A stretch of DNA of 64,000 nt from the NCBI RefSeq assembly GCF_000003195.3, contig NC_012871.2:15694293-15758292 (forward strand), given 5' to 3'. Positions 45,922-57,480 of the stretch are shown one piece after another. This stretch comes from Sorghum bicolor. Lineage: Eukaryota; Streptophyta; Magnoliopsida; Poales; Poaceae. How positions within the stretch are numbered: the first letter of the stretch is position 1; every line of letters begins with the position of its first letter. A model generated the notes under the pieces. The model ran no database searches. It saw only the letters and a list, made by a program, of their open reading frames with translations, and was not told the origin of the DNA. Position numbers and translations under genes: made by a program.

Positions 45922-47440
45922 TGGATAGGTTCGCCGATGATGGAAAATTAGGCCAGGGATTCACATCGGCTGATGATTTGATAGAAGTAGATATAGGTAG
46001 TGGTGATAAACCTAGACCTACTTTTATTAGTGCTAAGTTAAATTCTGAGTGTAAGCAGCATTTAACCGATTTGTTAAAGGAATATAAAGATTGCTTTGCT
46101 TGGGATTATACTGAGATGCCTGGTTTAGACCAATCAATTGTTGAACATCGGTTGCCTATCAAGTCTGGATTTTGGCCAGATCAGCAGCCAGCTCGCCGAT
46201 GTAGTCCTAATATCCTTCCTGATATTAAGGCCGAAATAACCAAGCTTATTGAAGCTAAATTTATTCGGCAATGTCGGCATGCCGAAAGGATTTCCAATGT
46301 TGTTCCAGTCTACAAGAAAAATGGGAAGATTCGGGTTTGCATTGATTTCAGGAATCTTAATAAAGCTACACCGATGGATGGCTATCCAATGCCGGTTGCC
46401 GATCTGCTAGTTGATGCTGCGGCTGGGCATCGGATCATCAGCTTTATGGATGGCAATGCAGGATACAATCAAATATTCATGGCCGAAAAAGATATTCCGA
46501 AGACAGCATTTAGGTGTCCTGGTCATGTTGGGTAGTTTGAATAGATAGTCATGACCTTTCGTTTGAGAAATGCTGGTGCTAAGGGCCATGAATTTTATCT
46601 TTCATGAGTTCATCGGCAAGCTGGTGGAAATTTATATTGACGATGTGGTGGTTAAGTCTGGAGATTTTACAAAACATCTTGCAGATTTGCGAAAGGTGTT
46701 GGAATGCACAAGGAAGCATGGTTTGAAGATGAATCCTAACAAGTGTGCATTTGGTGTATCGGCAGGACAGTTCCTTGGTTTCATGGTGCATCAAAGGGGG
46801 ATTGAAATTAATAGGAGATCCATTGATGCTATCAACAAAATAGTTGCTCCTACCAACAAAACTGAGCTCCAGTCCTTGATCGGCAAAGTAAATTTTATCA
46901 GGAGATTTATATCTAACTTGTCTGGTAAAATTCATGCTTTCAGTCCTTTACTCAAATTGAAAGCCGATCAAGAGTTCGTATGGGGGAAAGGGCAACAGTT
47001 GGCCTTAGATGAAATCAAGAATTATTTGGTAAATCCTCCAGTTCTAATTCCACCTCAGCAAGGAAAGCCCTTCAGATTGTATTTATCTACCGATGGGATG
47101 GTCATCGGTTCGGCTTTGATTCAAGAATTTGAAGGGAAGGAGCGTGTAATTTACTATTTAAGTAGAAAGTTGATTGATGCTGAGACCTAGTATTTGGCTA
47201 TTGAGAAATTATGCTTATGTTTGTATTTCTCCTATATTAAGTTAAGACATTATTTGCTATCGGCTGAATGCACTGTTGTTTGCAAAGATGATGTGGTCCG
47301 ATACATGCTATCTATGCCGATCATGAGTGGTAGAATCGGTAAGTGGATTTTGGCACTGTCAGAATTCGATCTGCGTTACGAATCAGCTAAAGCGGTTAAA
47401 GGACAGATTATGGCCGATTTTGTGACTCAACATTGTGGTG
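45921..47440 (+). pseudogene. element C reverse transcriptase and RNase H
   Basis: RT blocks in order: FIRQCRHAERISNVVPVYKK, RVCIDFRNLNKATP, HRIISFMDGNAGYNQI, then after breaks NFIFHEFIGKLVEIYIDDVVVKS with an intact YIDD, and SAGQFLGFMVHQRGIE. Two TAG codons near 46533-46544 stand where tryptophans are expected, and an 8-base loss near 46587 shifts the frame. RNase H follows (RLYLSTDGMVIGSAL, VIYYLSRKL); a stop at 47188 falls on an expected glutamine. Confidence 0.88.
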
Positions 47441-47860
47441 CAGTGGAGACTTTGGAAATTGTACCTTGGACGCTCTTCTTTGATGGATCCACGTGTGACC
47501 GGGGGGCAGGAATCAGCATAGTGCTAATTTCCCCTCGGGGAAGGAAATATGAGTTCTCCTTGCCGATTGTTGCCACATCAACAAATAATCAATCCGAATA
47601 TCAAGCTTTGATAAAAGGGTTGGAATTATTAAGAGAAGTTCATGCTGATGCTGTTGAAGTCTTCGGGGATTCTATGCTGGTTATAAATTAATTGGCTGGA
47701 AGCTATGAATGCCGCAGCGAAGTCCTCATAACTTATCACGAAAGGAGTATGCGGTTATTAAAGGAATTCAAGGATTTCCGATTAGAGCATGTTCCTCGGT
47801 TGCATAATGAAGAGGCCAATCTGTTGGCTCAGCATGCCTCGGGATATCAGCCCATGATAA
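47441..47860 (+). pseudogene. element C second (archaeal-type) RNase H
   Basis: WTLFFDGSTCDRGAGISIVL (about 47466-47525), NNQSEYQALIKGLELL and VEVFGDSMLVIN carry the acidic residues of an RNase HI fold (D, E, D). A TAA at 47689 interrupts just after the third motif, and the frame continues with RLHNEEANLLAQHAS. A second RNase H between the RT-linked one and integrase is the signature of the Tat lineage. Confidence 0.85.
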
Positions 47861-49146
47861 ACGCGGTATCGGCAATCAATGCCGATGATTGGAGAAAAGA
47901 AATCATTGATTATTTAAAAGATCCATCCAAGAAAGTTGAGAGACGTGTTTGGTTTCAAGCTACCAAGTATGTGCTCCTTGAAGATGAGTTATATTATCAA
48001 ACTATTGATGGGATTCTTCTCAGGTGCTTAGGTGATGATGGGGCTAAAAGTTTAATGGGAGAAATCCATGAAGGAGTATGTGGAGCACATCAGTCGGCTT
48101 TTAAGATGAAGTGGATGATCAAGAGAAATGGATATTATTGGCCAGCCATACTTGAAGATTGCTTTAAATATTTCAAGGGGTGTCAAGGATGTCAGAAATT
48201 TGGCAATGTTCAAAGAGCATCCGCATCGGCCATGAATCCTATTATCAAACCTTGGCTGTTCCGAGGATGGGCTATTGATTTGATCGGCCAGATTTATCCG
48301 CCATCTAGCAAAGGACATAAGTTTATCTTGGTTGCCACCGATTATTTCACCAAATGGGTTGAAGCTATTCCTTTGAAGAATGTTACGTCGGCTAATATGA
48401 TTGATTTTGTGAAAGAGCATATTATTTACCGATTTGGAATTCCTCAAACAATTACTACTGATCAGGGTACTATGTTCACATCAGGGGAGTTTGATGAATT
48501 TGCAATTAGTATGGGAATTAAAGTATTAAATTCTTCTCCTTATTATGCTCAAGCTAATGGGCAGGCCGATGCATGTAACAAAGGAATTATCAAGCTTATT
48601 AAACGGAAGATTGAAGATAATCCTAGGAGGTGGCACACATTGTTAAATGAAGCTTTATGGTCGTATCGGATGGCTTGTCATGGGTCGACCAAAGTTTCAC
48701 CTTATCAGTTGGTGTATGGACATGATGCAGTGTTACCTTAGGAAATTAAGACTGGGTCTAGGCGATTATCTTTTCAAGATCAATTGGCTGCTGATGATTA
48801 TGCTACTTTGATGACAGATGAGTTGGATGATCTAGCAGGGCATCGAATAAGAGCTTTGATGAGTATAGAAGAGAATAAGAAGAGAGTTGCCAGATGGTAT
48901 GATAAGAAGGTAAAAGCTAAGGAGTTTGCCGATGGAGACTTAGTATGGAAACTAATCTTACCGATCGGGACTAAAAGTTCAAAATTTGGGAAGTGGTCTC
49001 CCAATTGGGAAGGTCCCTATCAGGTAAATCGGTCTGCTCCTGGCAATGCCTATATCTTAGAAACTCTCGAAGGAGTTGAATTTCCCAAAGCATTGAATGG
49101 CAAGTATTTAAAGAAATATCACCCAAGCATATGGGTTGATGCATAA
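47861..49146 (+). pseudogene. element C integrase
   Basis: HHCC zinc region (HEGVCGAHQSAFKM ... CFKYFKGCQGCQ, about 48066-48200), then the catalytic core with Asp codons at 48277-48279 (WAIDLIGQIY) and 48460-48462 (TTDQGTMF). At the position of the catalytic glutamate (QANGQ-A-E in relatives) the codon 48568-48570 is GAT, Asp. TAG at 48739 replaces an expected tryptophan. The C-terminal part (FADGDLVWK, WEGPYQVNR, YLKKYHPSIW) ends TAA at 49146. Confidence 0.88.
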
Positions 49147-49303
49147 GAGTTTAAAGTGCCGATAACATTCCTATCGGCTAGATCAAAGTGTGTCTGGGGC
49201 TAAGCTCAATGTTTTAAAAGGTGCCGATAACAGTCCTATCAACTAGACCAAAATATCAGGAGGATTGGAAAGAAGAGAGCAGGGTATGTCGCCGATGAAG
49301 AAT

Positions 49304-52300
49304 TCACATGTTCAACAGCGCCTGGATCGTCGATATGGCGCGCCGACGGATCTGGTTGGCTTCTTCTATTTCCTTCACGTCATCATCGGCAGAACCTTCC
49401 ACTCGTTTCAGCTTCTTCTTCATCTCCAATGCTTTGCGGGCTTGGATATTTCGCTCTTGTTCAAGAAGCTTGATCGTTTCAGGCAGCTGGCTTTCTTCTT
49501 GTTGGTCTTGAGACAAGGCTTCTTATACTTGTTTGAGTTCTGCTAACAGGGCTTCCCTTCTCGCTGATAGATCAGAAATCTTTTGCTTCAATACATCTCC
49601 TGAGGATGTCAGAATGCCGATGCTCTTGTGCTTCTCATCGGCAAGGAGCTTCACTTCCATCATTTCTTCTGAGAGTTTAGCATGAGCAGCTCTATCGGCA
49701 AGGCGCCGAGCAGCTTTTTGGTACTGCAGCTGACGGCTCTCTAGGTGTGCAGCTTGAAAAAGGATCTCTTTGGCATCGGCGGGAATTTGGCCTCTGAGGG
49801 TCTTGAACAAGGCCTTGGACGGATCGGAGTCGTTGACCAATTGGGCCGTGTCTTGATGAAGGAGGGCCGATAATTCTTCTAACTTTGCCATGATTTCTGC
49901 CGATGTGATTCCGATTGCTCGAGAAGAACTTGCCTCCTCGCCTTCATCCTCAGAGATGTCGATGGCAAAGGAGAACAAGCTATCAGGAGAGTCTTGTTCC
50001 TAAAAAAGAAAATAAAATAAGTTATTCTATGATCAAGCACTGGTAAACAATACAGGTAGAGATCAGGTAACTTACTTGTTTCAGAGCTATCTCTCGCCTC
50101 TGACCGATTGAAGCCGATGGAATCACGGGCTGATCGGCTGGAGTTGCCGATGAGATTATGTCAGCTGAAAGAGTAACAGAGGTAATTATAAGACAGAAAA
50201 GTAGGTTCATCAGCAATAATTTCATAGAGAGTATGTTACCTTGAGGGGGAGCAGTACTTGTTTGGATTGAGGAAACTACCGATGCTATGATTGAACTTGC
50301 TAGATCGGCAGTTTGCTCGTGCACGTCAGCCGATGTGTCTTCTGGCTGAGGTTCCTCTGGCTGGGGTTCTTCTGCGTGAGGTTCTTCTTGTGGCTGAGGA
50401 GAAGGTATCTGCTGTGTCTGAGCTTCTAGAGAAGAAGGGGATGATTCTACTGGGATCAGAGATACTGGGGGAAGAGGAGGCGTTGTTGTTTTCTAGCGCT
50501 TTGCTTGTGATCTGGTACTCTTGGAGCCTTTCCTCTTCGGTTGACTGGACTGAGGGGCATCGGCAGTCGAACTTTTGGTCTTTGCCGATGTACTGGTATG
50601 CTGGTACGACAATAAGAAGTTTGTGAGTACAAGTATGATAAGTATAAGAATGAAATCGGTGTGAATAAAAGAATTCGAAAGTTTACCTTGAAGGCTTGTG
50701 CCAAAGTAGAGGCAGCTACTGATGGGGATGTTTTCGTCCACTTAGTGGTAACTTTCTTGAGGCGCACACCTCGATGCATTATAGCAGCCAAGGTGGGAGC
50801 GTTGTTGCCGATTGAGGAGATCGGACCTGATGGCAAAAGCTCAATCGGCTTGCCACTCCTGCTGACCGATGGTGGTGTGTCGTCAACCAGTATGTGACAA
50901 AGAAAGGGGGTTACCGATTGAAAAGGACAGTGAAGAAATTAAAACATCGGTATTGAGATACTTACAACATTATCAGGGACTTTGTACTGGGGATCGATCA
51001 TGCCACGGTATGTGAGAGCCGATCTGCAGAACAGATGTTCTTTCCATTCTTCCCACCATTGTTTATATGCCTGAGTGATGAAGAGAGCTGGAACCCAAGC
51101 CGATAGATCAACATCTGTATCGGCATTCGGTGGGAGTTGGGCTACTCTGATCCACTCGAGATAGTTGGTGATGGTCTCCCTTGGCTTTATCACATTGGCG
51201 TAGCAGAGTGCAATCGGCAGTTGGCCAAAAGCTAGTTGACGAGCTAGTGCCGATGGGTTGTAGAATTCGTAGGTCTGGATAGAAGCTTTTCCACCACCAA
51301 AGAAGTTAACTGGTATGGCTCTTGGGGTGATGATTGCCATCATCACATTGTGATCCTTGTTGAGAGCATCATTGAACGGATGGAAGACCAAAGGAAATCT
51401 GGTGTTCGGATCTTCATAAGGCATCCATGCTCGCTGTTCTCTGGTCAGGCCCTCGTACAGAGTCTGAAAGAATCGGCTAACCTGGTCTGCGTTACCACCT
51501 GTGCCAGGCAAAACTATGGTAGCCTCACCAAAGTTCAGAGGAGGACGAGTTGCCGATTCTTCTTCATCCAGTTCATAATCCTCGGCTATATCCCTAGGGA
51601 AGCGTTGTGCGAAGAGGTCGAACTCAAGATGCTTGTGCATATGGAGGCTAAGCCACATATTGATGAACCACCAGAGACCCCCTAAGTTGCCGATGGGTTG
51701 GCCGAGCAGGAGTTTCCTGGCTACTTGATGGAGGAGGTGGTAAGCCGAGCCGAGCAAGTATCGGCCAAGGGGAAATCGGCCACCATTAGCTAATCTTTCT
51801 GCTGCTGCTAAGTAGACAGAAGTTGGTCCTGCCGATCGACCACAAAATACAAATTTGTCCAACCACATGTTCAGGAAGGTGGTCTGTTCCTTTATATTGA
51901 CAGGGCCTGTTCGTTGGTATTTCTGGATGTACCCTGACCAACCGCCGATGGAACGAGTTTCTACCTTAGCACTGGGTTTGGTGTCAAACAGGTGGGCGCT
52001 ATCGGCAGAAGATACATCTAAGCCGGTGAGCATAAGCACATCGGCAAGTGTGGGGGAAGCAGGACCATGGCCAAACATAAAAGCATTGAGTGTGTCTGAC
52101 CAAAAATACGATGCAACAATCAACAATGATTCATTTCTATCCATATCGGCAAGGGACAACCTGATGCATTGATCCAGTTTTCGCTCACCCCACTGAACCT
52201 CATTTGAATGGCTGACTCTTAAGAACCAATCCTGCCATCCCTTGGTAGGACTGGGCCAGGAACAGAAGGCATCTTTCCACAGATCTAGAGAAAAAATCTC

Positions 52301-52564
52301 GGCTCTAAAGGGGATTCTGTTTGTCTCTGCGTTGATCAGATCGGTAGGATCTGGGTTCCCTAGCGGACCGAGACATTGGAGGTGTGGTTGATCGGTAGGG
52401 ATGACGATTCTATTGGACAGATCCTATAAGTTTTTGGGGGTAAAAAGAAGAGCAAAAGAAAGAAAAAAAGTATTCAGTAAGATGAACTGCGGATGAACAG
52501 GAGTGCAGTGAAAATACAGGAGAGAAGTAGAACTGACCTCAGGCATGATGAAGTTGATGGCCAT
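49304..52564 (-). CDS. antisense multi-exon PMD (plant mobile domain) gene inside element C, decayed
   Basis: Minus-strand exons: 52564-52538, 52423-50966, 50887-50687, 50600-50240, 50164-50076 and 49999-49304. They join in phase (lengths 27, 1458, 201, 361, 89, 696). All introns start GT (two GTAAGT) and end AG, except the second acceptor, which reads TG. Exon 2 encodes an aminotransferase-like plant mobile domain: LADMDRNESLLIVASYFWSD, PASPTLADVLMLTGLDV and GGLWWFINMWLSLHMH. Exons 3-5 are a low-complexity linker with a basic KRKGSKSTRS patch; exon 6 is a charged coiled coil ending at TGA 49304-49306. In-frame TAG (50493-50495) and TAA (49523-49525) are probably C-to-T products. PMD proteins act in silencing and genome maintenance in plants and are repeatedly found in transposons; the role here is unknown. 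It is antisense to gag-pol. Confidence 0.8.
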
Positions 52565-52710
52565 TTTCTCGTAGGGAAGAAGATCGAAAACTCGAGGGTT
52601 GTTGGAGGAAGTTCTTGCTAGAATTCTTGGAGTCCTCGAACGGTGCCGCCGCCAAGGAAGTGGATTTTGGGGTTCTAGAATGACAGATGAAGGAGTACCC
52701 GAGAAGGAAG

Positions 52711-52718
52711 TATTTATA
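52711..52718 (-). promoter_or_regulatory. TATA box of the antisense PMD gene
   Basis: The minus strand reads TCCTATAAATACTT, a strong plant TATA box, about 150 bases before the PMD ATG. The intervening 120 bases are pyrimidine- and CCA-rich like a 5' leader. It gives the antisense gene its own promoter. Confidence 0.65.
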
Positions 52719-53104
52719 GGACAAAACGAGCAGGGGCAGATCTGACTTATCTCTTTGCCGCATCCGTGAAACCCGAGGGTGCTTAGGTAGATATGGTAAC
52801 TGTTCGCACGGTAATCAAGGGATTGTGCAGGTGATTTGACAACAAGCGATCATGATTTTGGAAATATTTCACTGTGCAAAGATTTCCTAGTCGATCCATC
52901 GGCAGCTCTTCCTAACGGTTATATTACCGATGGACGAATAAAGTGGGGTGTCCAGTTTGGGAGGTTGAGAAATTCGAGGAATCTGTGAAAGAATCGGGCC
53001 AGGGTTGTTCGACTTTAACGGTCGGTTGCCAAATTGGGAGAATTAACTGCAGAAAGGCGTCATTAATGGAGAGAATTTTGGAGCATTAAGAATTTCATAC
53101 TCCA
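52719..53104 (-). other. upstream region of the antisense gene
   Basis: No coding sequence. It would contain the antisense promoter. Words of the GCCGA/TCGGC type occur near 52745-53030. It ends at the polypurine tract. Confidence 0.5.
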
Positions 53105-53119
53105 AAACTAGGGGGCATG
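53105..53119 (+). other. polypurine tract of element C
   Basis: AACTAGGGGGCATG directly precedes the 3' LTR start at 53120, where plus-strand priming occurs. Confidence 0.75.
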
Positions 53120-53740
53120 TGTTGACACCGTTTTTGGACACGTGCACGGGGACCAGTAGAGTACAGATCGGCAGGCGGAGCAACGGTAACTAGACTGCAG
53201 AAGAGTTGCTGATGAGGGGAGCTGCCGATGAAGAGACGAATGAATATGACTATGTCCAGGGGTGGTGACGTGTTCTTGCCGATGATCAATATTGGTGCTT
53301 GCCGATGGCCATAACAGGGAGACTGCCGATGACTCTGAAAGGAAGCGTGGAGGTTGCCGATTGATCTGTGGCGGTGTCCCGGTCGGTTACGAGGGGATGG
53401 TTCTATGTTTTCCTTAGTTATTTAAAATCGTTTTGTATACGGATTCTGTTTAGTTTGGAATTCGAGTCCTAGTCGTGTCTGATTGTAGCTCTTTGAGCAG
53501 GGTATAAATGTAGACCCTAGGCCTTGTAATGAATAATCGATCAATCAATCAAACACAAGTTTTACTCATATTCCAGCATCTACTTTTTTTACGACTTCGT
53601 CATATTTTCCTTTTTTACTATGAGTTCTTAGGAGTTCATCGACTTAAGCTCGGCGTATTCTCGAGTTCCAACTGAATACCTCTTAGCCGTGACATCCGGG
53701 CGCATCGCTGTTGTCGGGACCAAAGTATTCGAGTTATCAC
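53120..53740 (+). repeat. 3' LTR of element C, end truncated
   Basis: Starts TGTTGACACCG and matches 33277-33804 plus 42069 onward, with scattered differences. It carries the same six TGCCGAT words in U3 (one mutated to TGCTGATG) and TATAAAT near 53502. It stops at GAGTTATCAC, about 100 bases short of the end seen in the 5' LTR, and runs into element B through the eight bases TTAAGCCA. Confidence 0.88.
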
Positions 53741-53748
53741 TTAAGCCA

Positions 53749-55339
53749 AGTTTTCTAATTCTGATAATGGTGCCAAAAATGCCAAACCTATCCCTCATAC
53801 CACTTAAGCCAAGTTGTCATCCCCAGCATGACATGAGAGACACGGTATTGAAATATGCAATTGCTCTTCTAAATAAATAATGAATGGGATCTGCAAGCAC
53901 ACAGATTAATACCGATGTAGCATTTTAACTGGGAAGTATTACAGGTATCATTATTTATATTTTTACCACTGGGAAGGGATTAACAATCATCAATATTGAT
54001 TATAGAATAGAATATGAGATTGAGTATCTATCATTGCATGTATAATTGAGAACATTTATCTAACGCTTTCATACAGGGGTAAGTGTCACATAAAAGATAT
54101 ATGAAGTAATGAATAGTGACAAAGATAATTGATCTGATCAGCATAACTTAGCCACATATAAATATGATAAGCACCTTAATTAGATATTCTAGAAAGTCAT
54201 TAGCATGGTATTAGAACGAACTACAAGAATATTTCCTAAGTTATTCTCAACTATATAGTCTAGCATTATCATAGTTAGTGCAAGCATACTTAGCAATCAT
54301 TGCGAGACAGGACTACGCTCATGCATAGTGATATTATCAAGGTAAATGAGAAACATAGTAACAATATTGCTCTGCCAGCCCAATACACGAGAGGGGGACT
54401 ATATAAGAATCAATGAAGCTGTCACTATCACGAACTACCCCGCGATCCGGCATATTGGGTACAATCGTAGATAAATACGGTATAAGCACCACGCCTACAC
54501 AATATCTATCATTTACCCATGGATCCGATGGATAAACGCTATACGATCCTAAACATGTATATAGATCCAATCTAACTAAGCCAAGTATATAACTATGATA
54601 AACTAAGAACAATATAATCTTGAATATAAACAAGTAGAGCAAAGTCATAAGCAATATATTGAAGTAGAACAAAGTCATATTCATAATATTGAAGAACAAA
54701 GATGATTTGAAGAACAATTAGAAGCACAATTAGAGAATTACCAAGAATCCTCTTGACAGATCTGGAAACCAATCGAAGATTGACTCCTTCTAGTTCTAAT
54801 CCTATGTAGCTATGCTAATCTAGATGTCTAATTGATGTGGTGGCTCTAGGCTTGATCAGGGGCTTCTTCTCCCTTGAGGAATAATGAATTAGGGTTGAGA
54901 GGCTCTCTCCTCCAGGGGCCAGGGGGTATGGTTTTATAGTCCCTTCAAGTGAATATGGGCCGTTGGATCAAACCGACATTGATTGAACGGTTATCCTTGA
55001 TCCTTTAGGTCGGTGGAGATCTTTCCCGAAAGAGTGTCCTAATTGGAGTCCAACAGGGGGCGGGCGCCCAGTGCCTGGCCCCGTTCGGCATCCGCTTCCT
55101 TCCCGTGGCTTCTGGAGTCTTCTAGATATAAGATAATTGCACGACATGTTAATATCTCTATGTAATCCCGACGTGTGGGCCTTTCTTCCGTATTTCCTGA
55201 TAACCCCCTGCAGAAATAGACAAACACCAAAACTCGTGGAATTTTGTCAGATAAAACCCTAAGTCTAGATGTTGATTTCATTTGGATCCTTTTCTTTGTT
55301 TATTTGATAATTAAATTTGATACTTAAGGACCGTCAACA
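53749..55339 (-). repeat. 3' LTR of element B, end truncated
   Basis: On the minus strand it starts TGTTGACGGTCC next to the polypurine tract and is colinear with the A LTR. It lacks the final TGATGTTAAGAATACCCAAC part. A 30 or so base deletion near 54360 removes sequence present in D. Confidence 0.87.
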
Positions 55340-57480
55340 AACTCCCCCAAGCTTACCTCTTGCTCGTCCCTGAGCAAGGATAGATTAGAAGTTGCTGCAA
55401 TACTTTTAAAAATTGACGGTACACATGCTTTTAAATAAGGTCTCATCTCTGAGTTAGAGTAAACTGTCAAGACTTAAAACTTATTCATTTTACCTTTCAC
55501 CATGGGATTTGTAACCGTCACTTCTGTCTTGAGTAGTTAAAAGATAGAATAGTCTAGCCAAGTGCCATGTCTCTTATTCTTGATCAGCTATAGCTCTGGA
55601 GTTTTTGCAGATTTTCAAATAAAACTCAGAAATTCCTTGTATGACTCTCTCAAATCTCTCTTTTGTGGTATTTCTGGATCCTTACCAAGGCAGTGATGGT
55701 ATATGCCTTCTCTCAAGATATGTGGTATTTATGGTATAAAGCATAGTGACATTGTCCTCTCTCTCACCCTACTCTAATAAGGCTTTAATATCTAGAGCTC
55801 ATAGGTGGGAGATAAAGTATACATACTTACAAGACATTTATTGTATAGTCAAACCATGGATCCAAAGAAACAAATCAATAAGTCAAATCAAGATGTGCAT
55901 GTGTGGCGAAATGAATGGTGTATGGTGATGATGGTGATAACAATGGTGAAAGCCTAATTCTACTTTTGCTCTTTTGAGGGGATACATACCTTCCTTGCTT
56001 TTAAAATTTTGTGAGGAGAATGAGATGCTGTTCTTTTTTCTTTTTCTTTCCTCTCAGGTGGGTATCTTGTACCCCTAATTCTACTGTCGGACACTTGTCC
56101 ATTTTTACCTCTCGTCTTATTTTTTCTTTTCTTTTCATTCGAGGTTCCGGGCACTTGCCCCTTTTTATTTCCTCGTTTTTTTCTCTTTTTCTTTTTTTAT
56201 TAGAGCACTCATCTCTTGAGATAATATAGCAAGTGGTAGTAACAAGATAACTCGAGCATTTATTTGACAAGGGAAACCAGAAATATTTTTGGGTATTCTC
56301 TCCCGGATTAGGAGCAGAATATTTTTGGGTGGTTCTGGAGATGGAAATAGGTGGATATATGTGGATAGTACTTCCGGAGTAGAAGTAGCATGTATGAATG
56401 AACGTGCAAATGAATCTTGATTTAACCACATGACAAGCTTCTAGGGGTCCACACAGCTTGACCACACTCAATGCTCATAAGTAGTAGAAGTAAATGTGTG
56501 GCTCAAAATCTAACAAGCATGTATATATGGCTGTGGTAGGAATTTAAACTCTCATCATACAGGAACTCATCATGCATTATTTTAAAGATTTTAAAAGATA
56601 AAATTCTCCAGAATTTCTAGCATCTCTAGGAATAGATAAACAGCAGCTCAACCTTCCCATATCGTATCCGTTAACAACTTAGACTTCAGATCAAGTTTTC
56701 ATCCCACAAGTTTAGGTTTAGAGCAAGCTTTAAATTATAACAGTTATATCTAAACTAGTGAGAGAACTTCAAATTTGCAAATCAGGCACAACAACTATTC
56801 ATCATATCCATGCTAGAGTTTTATTTATTACCGCTAGAGTTTTATTTATTAGAATCCAGTTTAGCATAGCCACTTTATTTATTTATTAAACACACTAAGC
56901 AAAAGACATATATTTATATATAAGCACAAAATCTTTATTTGGGTTTTCATAGTTATGTATATTTATATTTTAATATAGTATAAGATAGATATAAATACTT
57001 ATCAGGATAAATGGGGGTGCTCTCCTCCAAGCTGAATTTTGACGTAATTTCTCTTGACGTAGCTAGCAGGTGGCAGAGGTGTATTTGAAAGTCAGCAGTA
57101 TCTTGATAGCAATTAGAATGTCCTCCGTCTGCTAGTCTTCTTGATTCTTAAATTCTTCTCGAATAGACAACAAGGCTTGTGGAACTGATTAAGTGTTAGC
57201 ATAAATATCTAGCCTTCATCATGTTGAGACTCCTCAATAAATGTTACTCCCTGTTTTTTTTTATATTTTTATTTTATAAAGCTGAAAAAAAATATTTATT
57301 TTATTTTTATGCCACCACAGTGAATGTACTTATGGGTTTCATGCCACTCGTATAGTCACATGGGGCTTACTATTTTTTTAACAGTATTTGAAATAATTGA
57401 AAGGGAAAGGATAACTACCAAGTTTACCTCTTGGCAAGGCGTTCGGTGTTTTTAAGTCCTCTGAACGGGACTCTCCATTT
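55340..57480 (-). other. polypurine tract and non-coding tail of element B
   Basis: Minus-strand AGCTTGGGGGAGTTT (55340-55354) abuts the LTR. The remainder is colinear with 38262-40415 of element A and has no coding frame. Confidence 0.75.

Larger units (their letters stand above)
33277..53740 (+). mobile_element. element C: Tat-lineage Ty3/gypsy retrotransposon with an antisense gene
   Basis: 5' LTR in two parts (33277-33804 and 42069-42254, split by element A), primer-binding site, gag-protease (42301-45921), RT-RNase H-second RNase H-integrase (45921-49146), an antisense PMD gene (49304-52564), polypurine tract and 3' LTR (53120-53740, truncated). RT before integrase defines Ty3/gypsy. 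The second RNase H before integrase marks the Tat lineage (relatives: RIRE2, Grande, Ogre). Without element A it is about 12 kb. Many stops show it is no longer active. The word GCCGA/TCGGC is scattered throughout. Confidence 0.92.
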
